DNA from: Trichomonas vaginalis G3
Lineage: Eukaryota > Parabasalia > Trichomonadida > Trichomonadidae
Direction of reading: 5' to 3'
Length of the DNA stretch: 64,000 nucleotides
NCBI RefSeq assembly: GCF_026262505.1
Contig: NC_067205.1
Coordinates: forward strand, 12,524,001 to 12,588,000
In this document: positions 49,991 to 59,285 of the stretch, in pieces
Position numbering within the stretch: position 1 is the first letter of the stretch
How the letters are laid out: every line of letters starts with the position of its first letter
Position numbers and translations under genes: made by a program
The notes under the pieces: model-generated
Seen by the model: only the letters and a program-made list of their open reading frames with translations
What the model was told of the DNA's origin: nothing
The model's database searches: none

Positions 49991-51565
49991 ATGCAGAACG
50001 AACAGCTAAACGAATTTACTCCAGCAGAGCATATTCATCAGATTCGCTCATATTTCAATATCATAGACAATGCAGTTCAAATTGGTGACACTAATAGAAA
50101 ATATTGCTGACGCAAAGATTCCATCACAACCTGGAACTGCTAAAGATAACACATGGGTAACATTCAATCTCTCACCTCCTGGTGAAAATATGTTGGACCT
50201 TTACAATACATTCATTACGTATAAAATGGAAGGTCAATTTATTGTAGATAAAGAAATTGGTTCAGGTTCCAATAAAACAAACCCACCAGGATTTTGGATT
50301 GGTTTCGATGACGCTTTCTATGCAGTTGCTGGATATCAAATCCTTGCAAATGGTCGTATCGTATATTCTCAGACAACGCAAGAGAAGAAGCATATATAAC
50401 TTCAAACTCACAAACTACCGAACAAATAAAGAAAGTAGATGTTTTCTCAAAGACTCGACATGAAGATGTATGGAGTCATTCGGGAACATGCAGAACAGGA
50501 CAAATTGTTAGTGGTCCAATTACAGCAGGAAAATCATTTGATTTTAAGCTTCGTTTAAGAATTCCTGTTAGAAGATTCCTTCCATTAGAAGCTATTCGAT
50601 TTATTCCAGCTTTTGCAGGAAACATTCAGCTTAAAGTAAAGTTCAGTAGCGACGCCTTACAATGCACATCTATATCTGTAAATGATATCATTGCTTTCAA
50701 TCCAACTCTTAAAGTTGCATTTGCTTCAGATTCAAATCCACCGACAAATAAATTTGTTCCATGGAATGAACCATTCACTATGATAACGAAGGCAGTAGAA
50801 GCTAGTGGAACAGTTACTATTACAACTGTAACCCAGCAACTATTTCGAACAAAGATGGATTTTAATGAATGTTTCATTAATCCAAAGTCATTCTCTTTAG
50901 ACCCTAACATTATACAGAACTTGTAGAACATTATACAAACGAGGCTTTATGTTTTCCTGTTAAAGTTATGGATTGGATTCCTATGGACGGTTCATTCTCA
51001 AAGAATACAGATAGTTCAAGTGCAACATTTACAGCAGCTTATACGCCTATTAATGTTAAAAGTATTTGGGCACTATTTAGAAAGAAAGACAACTATTATG
51101 TTAATTTTGAGAACCCTAAGTTTAAATATCTTCAGCTTTCCATGGGAGCTTATGGAAATATGCCTGCAGAACCTGAAAAATCATATGGACCTGTATTTTT
51201 ATGAATGGTTGCGAAACGCTTGCAATACAAACAATGATATGATTGGATTTAATGAAGATGTTATGAGGTCATTGGTGGATGATGGTAGTGTGGAACATAA
51301 ATGGGATAGCTATGACAACACACATTTCTTATGTGGTTTTCCAACAGAAGTGGACTTTTGCTTCCAGCAAGGTCAAACATTTACTGCTCCAATAACATAC
51401 AAATTGTCTGTTAAAGGACCTATTGAACTAGCAACTGAAAATGTACCAAAGCCACTTATTGGATTTATGAGGGATTGTTGCTTTGCCATTCAGGTGCGTG
51501 CTAATGGAATCCCAATAATAAGATTAGATGACTATAACTTAGCTACGGACGACGGTGAGGAATAA
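49991..51565 (+). pseudogene. Major capsid protein of Polinton-2, several frame breaks
   Basis: Starts MQNEQLNEFTPAEHIHQIRS at 49991, then changes frame near 50070, 50385, 50926 and 51200. The pieces otherwise read smoothly: WVTFNLSPPGENMLDLYNTF; FDFKLRLRIPVRRFLPLEAI; PVKVMDWIPMDGSFS; and HFLCGFPTEVDFCFQQGQTF near the end. They align with the intact capsid candidate of Polinton-1 at both ends. Total about 520 codons. No homopolymer explains all breaks, so this looks like real decay, unless the assembly is poor here. The double jelly-roll fold is expected for this family. Confidence 0.75.
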
Positions 51566-51595
51566 AGGATGAACGTTTATTTTTAAAGCTTATAA

Positions 51596-52066
51596 ATGAG
51601 TTCTTCATCAAGCTCTCGTGAACCTTCACCATCTATGAAACAAACTTTACCAAACGATTATGGAGCACCTATTGAATATTTCTTACGAGCTGCACAATGG
51701 CAAAGAGCAGTCTCACCAAGGTTAGGTGTTCCACCAGCTCCTGTCAAAAATAGCATTTGGTCAGGTCCTTATATAAGATATGGTCTCCCACTAGGTTTGC
51801 TAGCTACAGCAGGAGCAGTTATGATGTTGAAAAGAAATAAAGCAAATGTTGTAAATAATACTGAAGTAGCTGAAGTTAAACAAACTCTGACACCTTCGCC
51901 AAAACCAACGTCAAAACCAACACCTTCACAAACAACACCTTCAATGACTCCTGAACCTATGAAAGTACAAACTCCTGTTCAAAAGTCAACTCCTAAACCG
52001 ACTCCAACATTTAAACCAGAACCTACTCCTCAAATAAATCGTAAAACTCCTGCGTTTCCTTACTGA
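51596..52066 (+). CDS. Membrane-anchored proline/threonine-rich protein
   Basis: 156 residues: a serine-rich start (MSSSSSSREPSPSMKQ), a segment PIEYFLRAAQWQRAVSPRLG, one hydrophobic stretch (YIRYGLPLGLLATAGAVMML, residues about 60-80), then a T/P/K-rich disordered tail (SPKPTSKPTPSQTTPSMTPE). Leader TTTATTTTTAAAGCTTATAAATG. It could be a minor virion or membrane-interacting protein. No family recognised. Confidence 0.6.
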   Translation: MSSSSSSREPSPSMKQTLPNDYGAPIEYFLRAAQWQRAVSPRLGVPPAPVKNSIWSGPYIRYGLPLGLLATAGAVMMLKRNKANVVNNTEVAEVKQTLTPSPKPTSKPTPSQTTPSMTPEPMKVQTPVQKSTPKPTPTFKPEPTPQINRKTPAFPY

Positions 52067-52114
52067 AAAAATAACGTTATTTTTATTTAATATTAAAATT
52101 TTTATTTGATTGAA

Positions 52115-52351
52115 ATGACGACTAAAGTCACTGAAGCAACGAAACAAAAGTTTTTGGTAGAATACATTAAATCAGGAACTATTCCAGAAGGTTTTTACAT
52201 TCATACTATGAAGGATGGTAGAGTTCAGTTTAGAAAGATAAAGCAACCATTAGATAAAGAAGGAATTTTGAGAAAGATTAAACTTCATGAGGACAACATT
52301 GCTGAACTTAAGAAGAAGTTAGAAGAGTTGGAGAAAGGAAGAGAGTTATAA
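52115..52351 (+). CDS. Small coiled-coil Polinton-2 protein
   Basis: 78 residues from the ATG at 52115: MTTKVTEATKQKFLVEYIKS, a beta-like stretch (GFYIHTMKDGRVQFRKIK) and a heptad helix (LHEDNIAELKKKLEELEKG). Its last codons lie inside the right TIR, whose inner boundary (52335) cuts into this gene just as the left TIR cuts into the 34194 gene. Function unknown. Confidence 0.55.
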   Translation: MTTKVTEATKQKFLVEYIKSGTIPEGFYIHTMKDGRVQFRKIKQPLDKEGILRKIKLHEDNIAELKKKLEELEKGREL

Positions 52352-52992
52352 AGCAATGAATTCAACAGGGTAGAAATCGGGTTAGTTATCGGGTTAGATC
52401 TAACCTTCTACCCTAAATTTATTTTTGCGCTATGTTTTCATACGTGTGGGAGTGGTGATATCATTAATTTTTAAGTTTATTTTTTAAAATTATTTTTATT
52501 TTATTTTTATATAAATGACAGAACAAAAGCAACTCATACAAATCGAAAAATATAACAAACATACATTTAAACATTTATTCTTCCTTCCTGAGTATAACAT
52601 GTTCTTTACACTTCATCCTAGACCAGTAGATTATACATTGACTGTTTATAAAGATTGTCATGGTAGTTTTATAAAAACTTATGATGATGAAGGTAAGTTA
52701 ACAAGACTATGCATTTCAAAACTTGAGAAACTTTATGACTTCAAGTATGACTACAATAGAGTTAACATTGACGATGAAGATATTGAAGAAAATTTATGAG
52801 AACGTTTATTTTTTCATTAGTGAGTTCGTTAGTGAGGTGAAATGGTTGGTGGTTTTGTAAATATTTAAGGTTAAGTTAGTTTTTGCGTTCATGTTGTAAA
52901 ATATACGTTAACGGTTTCGTAAAGTGTCAAATTCACATATAATGGGTAAGGAGGCGCGCAGTGCCTCCGTACCCAACTAACCCATACTAACT
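52335..52992 (-). repeat. Right terminal inverted repeat of Polinton-2
   Basis: About 658 bp, inverted copy of 33559-34218, ending CCCAACTAACCCATACTAACT before the TTAGA duplication. It includes the AGGGTAGAT-type repeat at about 52365-52416. Confidence 0.9.
52515..52799 (+). CDS. TIR-encoded 94-residue protein, right copy
   Basis: Same protein as 33752-34036 with EK instead of KT near residue 11. The leader TTTTTATATAAATG is shared. Both copies are intact. Confidence 0.75.
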   Translation: MTEQKQLIQIEKYNKHTFKHLFFLPEYNMFFTLHPRPVDYTLTVYKDCHGSFIKTYDDEGKLTRLCISKLEKLYDFKYDYNRVNIDDEDIEENL

Positions 52993-52997
52993 TTAGA
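52993..52997. repeat. Target site duplication of Polinton-2, right copy
   Basis: TTAGA directly after the right TIR. Confidence 0.85.
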
Positions 52998-53303
52998 AAC
53001 CTAATTGAGCAGCATGGCCATCTTGGAATAATCTCCGCCTATAACCAAATAAATAAAGATATCGAATATGCCAAATCTCATTTTGAAGCATTTTTGGACA
53101 TGAAGACGGGTATTGTTCCACAGCCAACGCCTACCCAAGCATGGTTCTCCGCTATTGAGCGTTTTAAGCCCCTGAATCAAATTTCTTCCACAATTCCTTC
53201 CGGACTTATGATTGAAGAGTCTCCATTATCATTTCCATCTGAGCTGAGGAACATTAAATATCTTACAAACCCTCTTCCACATCCCCCTCAAGACATATGG
53301 TAG
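52998..53303 (+). pseudogene. Transposase middle part, right of Polinton-2
   Basis: Resumes the reading frame interrupted at 33558 without a shift: NLIEQHGHLGIISAYNQINK, a helical stretch, then PLSFPSELRNIKYLTNPLPH and a stop TAG at 53301. It overlaps the start of the DDE frame (ATG at 53297) by seven bases in the -1 frame. No initiator of its own. Confidence 0.75.
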
Positions 53304-54127
53304 AAAGAGCTTTTAGAGAGCTAGGCTTGGCACGTCCAAGGGGACCCTATCGGCCAAAAGGAAAGACAAGATACTCAGCTGCCTTTCCTAACCAAATATG
53401 GCACGTTGATATCCACTCTCTTGGCAAAAAGAGAAGTCAGATTCTTTATGCTGTGATTGATGACTGCACAAGGCTCATCATAGAATGGCAGCATCTTTCG
53501 TCAAAACATGCTAGCCAAACAGTGAAAGTAATTAAGAGAGCAATAGCCCGTTATGGACCACCACATACAATTTGGTCCGATAATGGCGGCGAGAATAAAG
53601 GCGAGTTCCTAAAGGTTATGAGGGTTCGGGGGATCAATAATGTATATATTGTCCCCCATTGCCCATACCAAAATGGGAAAATCGAGCGCTTGTGGCCTAA
53701 CATAGAGAGCATAGAGTTGTCATGGGCAAAGATTCAACAATGGGTTGAGTACTATAATGCTAAACCTCATCTAGCATTACCAACTCATTATGTGAATGGA
53801 AAACAAATTCACTATAGCCCATCTGAAATGTGGAAGAAACTTCCAATTTGGAAGAGGGGAATACCGGCAAAATGGATTGTGGATGGAGTCTCTCAAGATT
53901 TTCTTCCAGGTTCACTTATGGCCAATGAGATGCCAGAGCTCCAAGGAATCGAAGAAGATGAATGGGAAAAAGAAGGCGAGGAAGTTGAAGAAGAAGAAAA
54001 TAAGGCGAATCTGGTTGAAATAGAAGAAGATAGTAATGAAGAAGAAGAATACGAAGTAAATTATGAAGAAGAATATCAAGAAGATTATGAAGACCCTTAT
54101 GAAGAAGATTATGATGATTCATTTTAA
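53297..54127 (+). CDS. rve/DDE transposase catalytic part
   Basis: 276 residues. Residues 1-30 continue a helix-turn-helix (VERAFRELGLARPRGPYRPK). The DDE core has the first aspartate in NQIWHVDIHSLG, the second in TIWSDNGGENKG and the glutamate in YQNGKIERLWPN, all present. After residue ~190 comes a very acidic tail (EEEEYEVNYEEEYQEDYED). Architecture and spacing resemble IS3/IS481-type and Ginger integrases. It starts in the -1 frame relative to the preceding part, with ATG and TAG overlapping; this could be programmed frameshifting, reinitiation, or a mutation. Upstream parts are split by Polinton-2, so the full protein cannot be made here. Confidence 0.8.
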   Translation: MVERAFRELGLARPRGPYRPKGKTRYSAAFPNQIWHVDIHSLGKKRSQILYAVIDDCTRLIIEWQHLSSKHASQTVKVIKRAIARYGPPHTIWSDNGGENKGEFLKVMRVRGINNVYIVPHCPYQNGKIERLWPNIESIELSWAKIQQWVEYYNAKPHLALPTHYVNGKQIHYSPSEMWKKLPIWKRGIPAKWIVDGVSQDFLPGSLMANEMPELQGIEEDEWEKEGEEVEEEENKANLVEIEEDSNEEEEYEVNYEEEYQEDYEDPYEEDYDDSF

Positions 54128-54215
54128 TATTACGAATATAATATCACTTTTTCTATTTTTGACACGTAAAGTTGTCACTTTTCTGTCAAACTGTTTTTAT
54201 CATTTTCGTATATAA

Positions 54216-54598
54216 CAAGATGGCTTCACAACGATATTTAAAAAGGCTCAAAATTTGAAGTTCTTAAAAATTGAGTTCTTTTTTTCGTATCGTTTGTCCT
54301 CTTATTTCCCAGTAACGTTATGTCAGACGATTTTTTTATTTTTTCAGACAAATAATCACACTTTGAGATTACATTCATCCATATATCTATACAATATATC
54401 TTTTCTACCGAAATTCCGAAGAAACTCAAGAATTATATTTTTTGTTATTCATTCAAGAATAGTATGTTATTGTTATTCATTCAAGAATAATGTGTTATTC
54501 ATCCAAGAAGATAATTCATCCAAGAGTTTTTTGCTGAAATATATTCAAAAATTTAGAATCCAATACGATTTTCTCCAAAGGAGGAAAATTTTTTTTAA
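54216..54598. other. Intergenic right of the DDE transposon
   Basis: AT-rich. An imperfect direct repeat TTATTCATTCAAGAATA/TTATTCATCCAAGAA lies at about 54440-54520. No gene is seen. Confidence 0.5.
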
Positions 54599-55123
54599 TT
54601 ACCAACTAAAGGCATGGACCATCCCACCAATGAGCCCTCGGTTGGAATTTGAACCCATAGCTTGGGCTTCCGGGTAAGAGAGAATTAACATTCGTAGTTC
54701 TGGGACAGGAGGTAGTCTTCCGCAATCATGAATTTTGCACCAACCGGGGTAAAGTTCACCTGATGGACAGTTCTTTTCTTCTTCACTCCAACCAATACGC
54801 CATCGCCCTGTTGATGCTATGGGATCAATTGGAAATGGTTTCCATTGGTAATTCTCTTCAAAAGGATATGGTTTTCTTTCTCTATCGAGTTTCGAAAGCA
54901 ATTCTTTAAATTTTATTTGATGACCCCAAGGTAATGGAGTATTCGTAGTTGAGATTGGTTTTCTTGGTGTATCCAATCCTACAAGTGGTCGGGTAAGTAT
55001 CTTTTCTTCTAAACTCCAAACAGGCTGGATAATTCTTCTTCTTGTCCTAGAATGACTAGGATAGGAAAGACTTAAGCTTGAAAGCACAAATAACATAATA
55101 ATTTTACTTTTTTCAGATTCCAT
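54599..55123 (-). CDS. Secreted-type hypothetical protein
   Basis: 174 residues with an N-terminal signal peptide-like segment (KIIMLFVLSSLSLSYPSHS) and a proline-, arginine- and tryptophan-rich mature part: RRIIQPVWSLEEKILTRPLV, GRWRIGWSEEEKNCPSGELY, PGWCKIHDCGRLPPVPEL. Three cysteines (NCPSG, WCK, DCGR) could form a disulfide cluster. No TCA initiator is obvious close to the ATG. No family recognised. Confidence 0.5.
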   Translation of the reverse strand: MESEKSKIIMLFVLSSLSLSYPSHSRTRRRIIQPVWSLEEKILTRPLVGLDTPRKPISTTNTPLPWGHQIKFKELLSKLDRERKPYPFEENYQWKPFPIDPIASTGRWRIGWSEEEKNCPSGELYPGWCKIHDCGRLPPVPELRMLILSYPEAQAMGSNSNRGLIGGMVHAFSW

Positions 55124-55410
55124 TGAATTTTTTGTTTATTAAATTTTTAACAAAATAGTTCATAATTAGTTAAAAAAGGATTATACAAACTAATTTTTCT
55201 GTCATATTTGTCAAATGACATCGATGTCATTTGCCAAATATGACAGAAACTAGAAGTAAGTGTGTCCTCACCATTTATAGTATAGATAGAATTAGGGCTG
55301 TACAAAATCGAGAAAAACATTGCCGTGCGGTAATATAGGGTCAAAAAAATCGCGCCTCGGCGGCTCCGCCGCCTCGGCACTATTAAGTGCGCATTATATT
55401 TAATATGTCC

Positions 55411-55496
55411 TTCTTTTTTTCTTTTTTCTTCTTCTTCTTTTCCTTTCCTTCTTCCTCTCCTTCCTCTTCTTTCCTTCTCCTTCTCTTTTTACAACA
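55411..55496 (+). repeat. Polypyrimidine tract
   Basis: Nearly 90 bases of almost pure C/T with repeated CTTCTTC and CCTTCC blocks; low-complexity and potentially triplex-forming. Confidence 0.7.
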
Positions 55497-55639
55497 ACGT
55501 CGAAGATCTTCGAATTTGATTGTTGGAAAAGCATCTATTTCAGATAAAGGATGCCTTTCTCACAGTCAACATACGAGGGTCCTGGCTGAAACGTTCTCAA
55601 AAAGCCTGAGATGGTAATTCTCTGATCACTCATAGCTGG

Positions 55640-56300
55640 ACAGGTAGTCATTGCTGACAATACCTGTCTTTATGCATGCACGCTTTCATGTATATGGGTT
55701 TACACTATCAATTCGCAAAGTTGTTCCGAATTCTTCCAAAATGGAAGGACCCGAAACAACTTTGCTTGTTAACGATACAGACGCATTACTTTGCATTGAT
55801 ACTGTGCTGAGTTGTGTAGAAAGTTTGATTAGAGTTGTTTTGTTCTGGTATCTCTCATCTTCTGATGAGAGAAATCAAAGCAACACAACTCTAATGAATT
55901 TGTTTTCACTCATTTGTATGTAGGTTTTTAGTTGGATTGGAGCTGCTTCATAATGAGATCTCTCATCAATTGATGAGGGAGATCATAACAAAGCAGCTCT
56001 AATGTATATGCTCGTATTAACCGGGTTGTAATGCGTTGTAACGTCAGCTTGTAGTTCGTTTGGGGCCACTTCACATTGAGATGAGAAGAAATGATTAAAG
56101 GACTCTGAAAGGCTTTGGCCGTTGATGTTGTAATCGCATTACTTGGAACTAGCTGGATGTTAAGCTGTGTAGAATGTTCGATTAGAGCTGTTTTGATATG
56201 ATTTTTCTCATCATAAGATTGGAGGAATCATAGCAAAACAACTCTAATGGGTTTACCATCATCTACTTGTATGTAGATGTTTGGGAAATTGTCTTGTTAA
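55640..56300. repeat. Degenerate tandem repeat with long hairpins
   Basis: Hairpins with related stems: GCAAAGTTGTT/AACAACTTTGC (about 55716-55764), ATTAGAGTTGTTTTG with CAACACAACTCTAAT (about 55831-55895), TTGGAGCTGCTT with AAGCAGCTCTAA (about 55935-56001), and ATTAGAGCTGTTTTG with CAAAACAACTCTAAT (about 56183-56250). Loops include nested TCTCATC/GATGAGA stems. Flanks such as CATTACTTGG and ACTTGTATGTAG recur, so these are units of a decayed array. Confidence 0.7.
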
Positions 56301-56839
56301 TCGATTTTCGAGATGACTTTCAAATGCTATAATCAAATGACAAACAAGTCTAAGATTTCTCGACAATACATCAAAACATGATGTTTGTAAGTGCGATGAG
56401 ATTAGAGTTTTTGAAGGAATGACAAGAGAAGTAGGGAAGCTCGGCATTCGCCGAGCAAATTAAAAATTAACGTATGGATTAAATTTTAAGAGGAATTCAA
56501 TTTTAATTACAGGTTGTTCAAATATTGATTAATATAAATTTATTAATAAGAATAAACAATTTTTGTTTTTGAATTTATTCAATTTATAGCTTTACATATA
56601 GTTTCAAAATTGTACAACTATGATTATTTCAACAAAAAATATCTTACTTTTTCACTTCACTTTCACCCTCACTTTTTCAGTAATTCAAAATTCAACATTA
56701 TGTATTTTAATTCCTTATAGTATTTTTAACATAATTAATCAAATAATAATTGGAAGTTCTGAACTCACTTTTTCCGTAATTCAAAATCAAAAATATGAAT
56801 AATATATCTATTTATTATATACTAATGCTATTTTCAACT

Positions 56840-57200
56840 AGAAGTGAGGTACGGTAATCTTACGGATTCCCGTAACTCAATTTTACGGGAAAAGTGCAGT
56901 AAACTACTCAATTTACGGAAAAAGTGTCGTAAACTATTGATGTGGCGGTAAAATCACGGTAATTCACGGAAAGCTATATGCGAAAATTTGAAATTATACA
57001 AAATCGAGCGAAACACTTTTAAATAGGTTGTTCTCGTATTTAAAATACTATTCCCAGATTTATTGTCGTCAGAATATTTCCAAAATTTTGCCGATTTACA
57101 AAAAATGATTTACAAAGCATATTTTTTAATCTAAAAAATTCCTAAAAAAAGGAACCGGTGTGCGGAAACCTCGGTAAATTACCGCGGTTCCCGTTGGGAC
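56840..57200. repeat. Dispersed-repeat candidate with TTACGG units
   Basis: TTACGG(G)AAAAGTG and CGGTAAA/ACGGTAAT motifs recur on both strands. Near 57152-57192 a hairpin forms between GGAACCG and CGGTTCC with CGGTAA/TTACCG inside. The end GGTTCCCGTTGGGA resembles 1913-1926. Confidence 0.45.
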
Positions 57201-58072
57201 TGCCATAACCTTCAACGATATATGTTGTCTATATCAGACCTCCTTTCTTTTTGATACTTAACATTGTTCCTAAATCTTAGCCGTTAAGGCTGTTCTGAAA
57301 ATATTTTTTTTTCGAAAAAATTCGAAAAAAATTCTTAAAATTCAAAAATCCCTTAATTCCTGAGGATTTTGGAAAAAAGTTTTTACATGAACATGTGTAT
57401 ATTATATGAAGTATATTGATAAGGTAAAAATCAAATTTTATTGCATATTCATCGAGAAAATAAACTAACGAATCCCTCAAAATTGAGAGGGTAATCCTCC
57501 TCCTCTCAAATAAACGTACATACGGGTGCACCCTTAAATTGCGAACATGTCATAAATTAAATTTCAATTCTTCTTCTCAAAAATATTTTACTTTTCTTGA
57601 AATAATGCATGCAATAATCTGCTCGAACAAATAAAACTTATTACAATACAAATGTTCAAAACTTAAGCAAGGCATTTCCCAAATGATAAAGAACGAAAAC
57701 TATATTGAGATCTACAGGCGTGTAGTGTTTTCTTGTTGTAAAGTTGACCAAATTTGCACAACTTTTCCTGCAAATTTGCACAAATTAATAACATCATATA
57801 CTCAAAAAACATCAAAATACTCACATTTGTATATCTGATTTCTTCATTCATGCAAATAGCTTTTATGAGCATTTTATTTCTTTTATTATTTTGCGAAAAA
57901 AGTCACTTCATATTGGCTTGGAGTCCACCAGAAGTTCAGCCACATGTTGCTCAAAAATAGAATGACAAATACTTTTGATATGCATCATATATAATGTTTA
58001 TTACATTTTCAAGTGTAAAAAATAACTTTTTAGGTATCTGAGAAGTATCAAAGATGCTAAAAGTTGAGAGGA

Positions 58073-59285
58073 TCACTTCACTTGGAGAGAATCCTTAATA
58101 TTTGCATCATGTGAAATAAGAAATTCAAATATTTCTTTATTACCATGAATTGTTGCATAATAAAGTACTGTTTGCCCTAATTTATATTTTTCATTGATAT
58201 CTGCACCATGAGAAAGAAGGAACTCGATTGTTTCTTTATTATTATTCTTTGTTGCATAATAAAGTGCTGTATTTCCATATTTATCTTTTTCATTGATGTT
58301 AATATCTTTTTCATTATTGTCGACTATAATTTGATTGTATGACTCAAGTAATAATCTACAAATATCAGAATTTTGCGCTTTACTTGCGAAAAGAATAATT
58401 CCACAATTAGTGCGATTATCTTTGTTAGAAAATGTATTGTTTTTGAAAATATCTATAGTTTGGGGAAATGCAGCAGCCCATGGAAAGATAATTTTTTTGT
58501 TCCTTTTGAATAGAATAAAAACAGCATTAAGGTTTTGATATGTGATGATATCTTCATAAATGGATCTATATTTTTCATCATGCATCAAATTCTTTTCTTT
58601 TGCCGATTTCCAATCTTTTCCGTATAAAACAGGAACCCTGTATAAACTTCTATCTAAAACGTATTCAAACAATTTATGATTGTGTTCTTATAATACTCCT
58701 GAGACAATTAATGTCCATTTTATTTTCTTTCAAGCATTTGTTGATGATGTCTTGATTTCCTCCAATTACTGCGTAGTTAAGACAGTTTTCAGTTATTTTA
58801 CTAATATCATTTGAAATTAAGAAATAAAATATGTTAACTGATCCAAAGTAAGCACAAGCTTCGATTAGTGTTAACTTTACATTAATACCTTGTACGAAAG
58901 CATCAATATCGAAATTAGGAACTTTGAGAAAATCTTCATCATCAGATATTGAATGCTGAACTGTGTATTCCTTGAACTTATCAATTTGATCATGCATAAC
59001 TATATATTCGATCGAATCTTCCTTTTCAAATTCGAAATCCCAAAATGAGAAATCGGCGCCGATATGTTTGAGTATTTTGAAGTAATTTGCACCAGATGCA
59101 TAATTATATCTAATTGCTTCACGAATTAACTTTGTAATATGCTTGATGGAAAGATGATATTTCGAAATCAAAGTATTTGTAATTGTATTACACATATCTT
59201 CGATGGGCTCATTAGATTTTATGTGGAAGAGCCTTTCTAGCGCCGCTATAAAGTCCTCATATTGTTGAGAATAGTCAGAACTCAT
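58073..59285 (-). pseudogene. Ankyrin-repeat protein (DUF3447 type), frameshifted
   Basis: First part (59285-58674, 203 codons): MSSDYSQQYEDFIAALERLF, ISKYHLSIKHITKLIREAI, and LTLIEACAYFGSVNIFYFLI, the classical trichomonad ankyrin N-terminal region. Second part (58672-58073, 199 codons) continues with KLFEYVLDRSLY just past the break, then ankyrin repeats (KYGNTALYYATKNNNKETIE, LGQTVLYYATIHGNKEIFEF) and a short tail. A one-base shift near 58683 separates them; the flanking text reads on naturally. Otherwise full length for this family. Real pseudogene or assembly error. Confidence 0.82.

Larger units (their letters stand above)
33559..52992. mobile_element. Polinton/Maverick element 2 (19,434 bp)
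   Basis: Ends AGTTAGTATGGGTTAGTTGG in inverted orientation, about 660-bp TIRs and a 5-bp TSD. Genes: TIR protein (twice), structural proteins, packaging ATPase (broken), minor capsid-like proteins, large fibre, integrase, KilA-N regulators, a protein related to the one upstream of polymerase in element 1, and a broken capsid gene. No polymerase palm or helicase motif is found. It may depend on replication proteins from other elements, or have lost them by deletion. Confidence 0.95.
31695..54215 (+). mobile_element. rve/DDE-type DNA transposon (~3.1 kb), split by Polinton-2
   Basis: Left end: TTATATACGAAAA, TTTGACAGA, then AAAAGTGACA and TTTACATGGCAAA. Inverted right end: TTATATACGAAAA, TTTGACAGA, then AAAGTGACA and TTTACGTGTCAAA. 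The left end has an extra 16 bases that form a hairpin. Between the ends lies one transposase gene (two frames) interrupted by Polinton-2. Removing the Polinton and one TSD leaves about 3,082 bp. The DDE core resembles IS3/IS481-like or Ginger-type integrase transposons of eukaryotes; the exact superfamily is uncertain. Confidence 0.7.
55124..58072. other. Gene-free, repeat-rich stretch
   Basis: About 2.9 kb without a credible gene. It holds a GC-rich palindrome (CGGCG-GCTC-CGCCG near 55356), a polypyrimidine tract (55411-55496), a hairpin-repeat region (55640-56300) and a repeat with TTACGGGAAAA-type units (56840-57200). A short segment at about 57516-57536 (GGGTGCACCCTTAA) resembles the end of the palindromic element at 63094. 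Confidence 0.5.

Noticed and set aside
34139-52416. TAACCCGATTTC repeats as telomeric repeats
   Set aside because: Period and sequence do not form a simple telomere array, copies are few and internal to the Polinton.
55387-55617. 76-codon frame starting MRIIFNMSFFFSFFF
   Set aside because: It is a translation of the polypyrimidine tract; low complexity and no supporting features.
57754-57960. 68-codon frame with hydrophobic segment
   Set aside because: No initiator motif, no family resemblance, lies in AT-rich gene-free DNA with an overlapping frame on the other strand.
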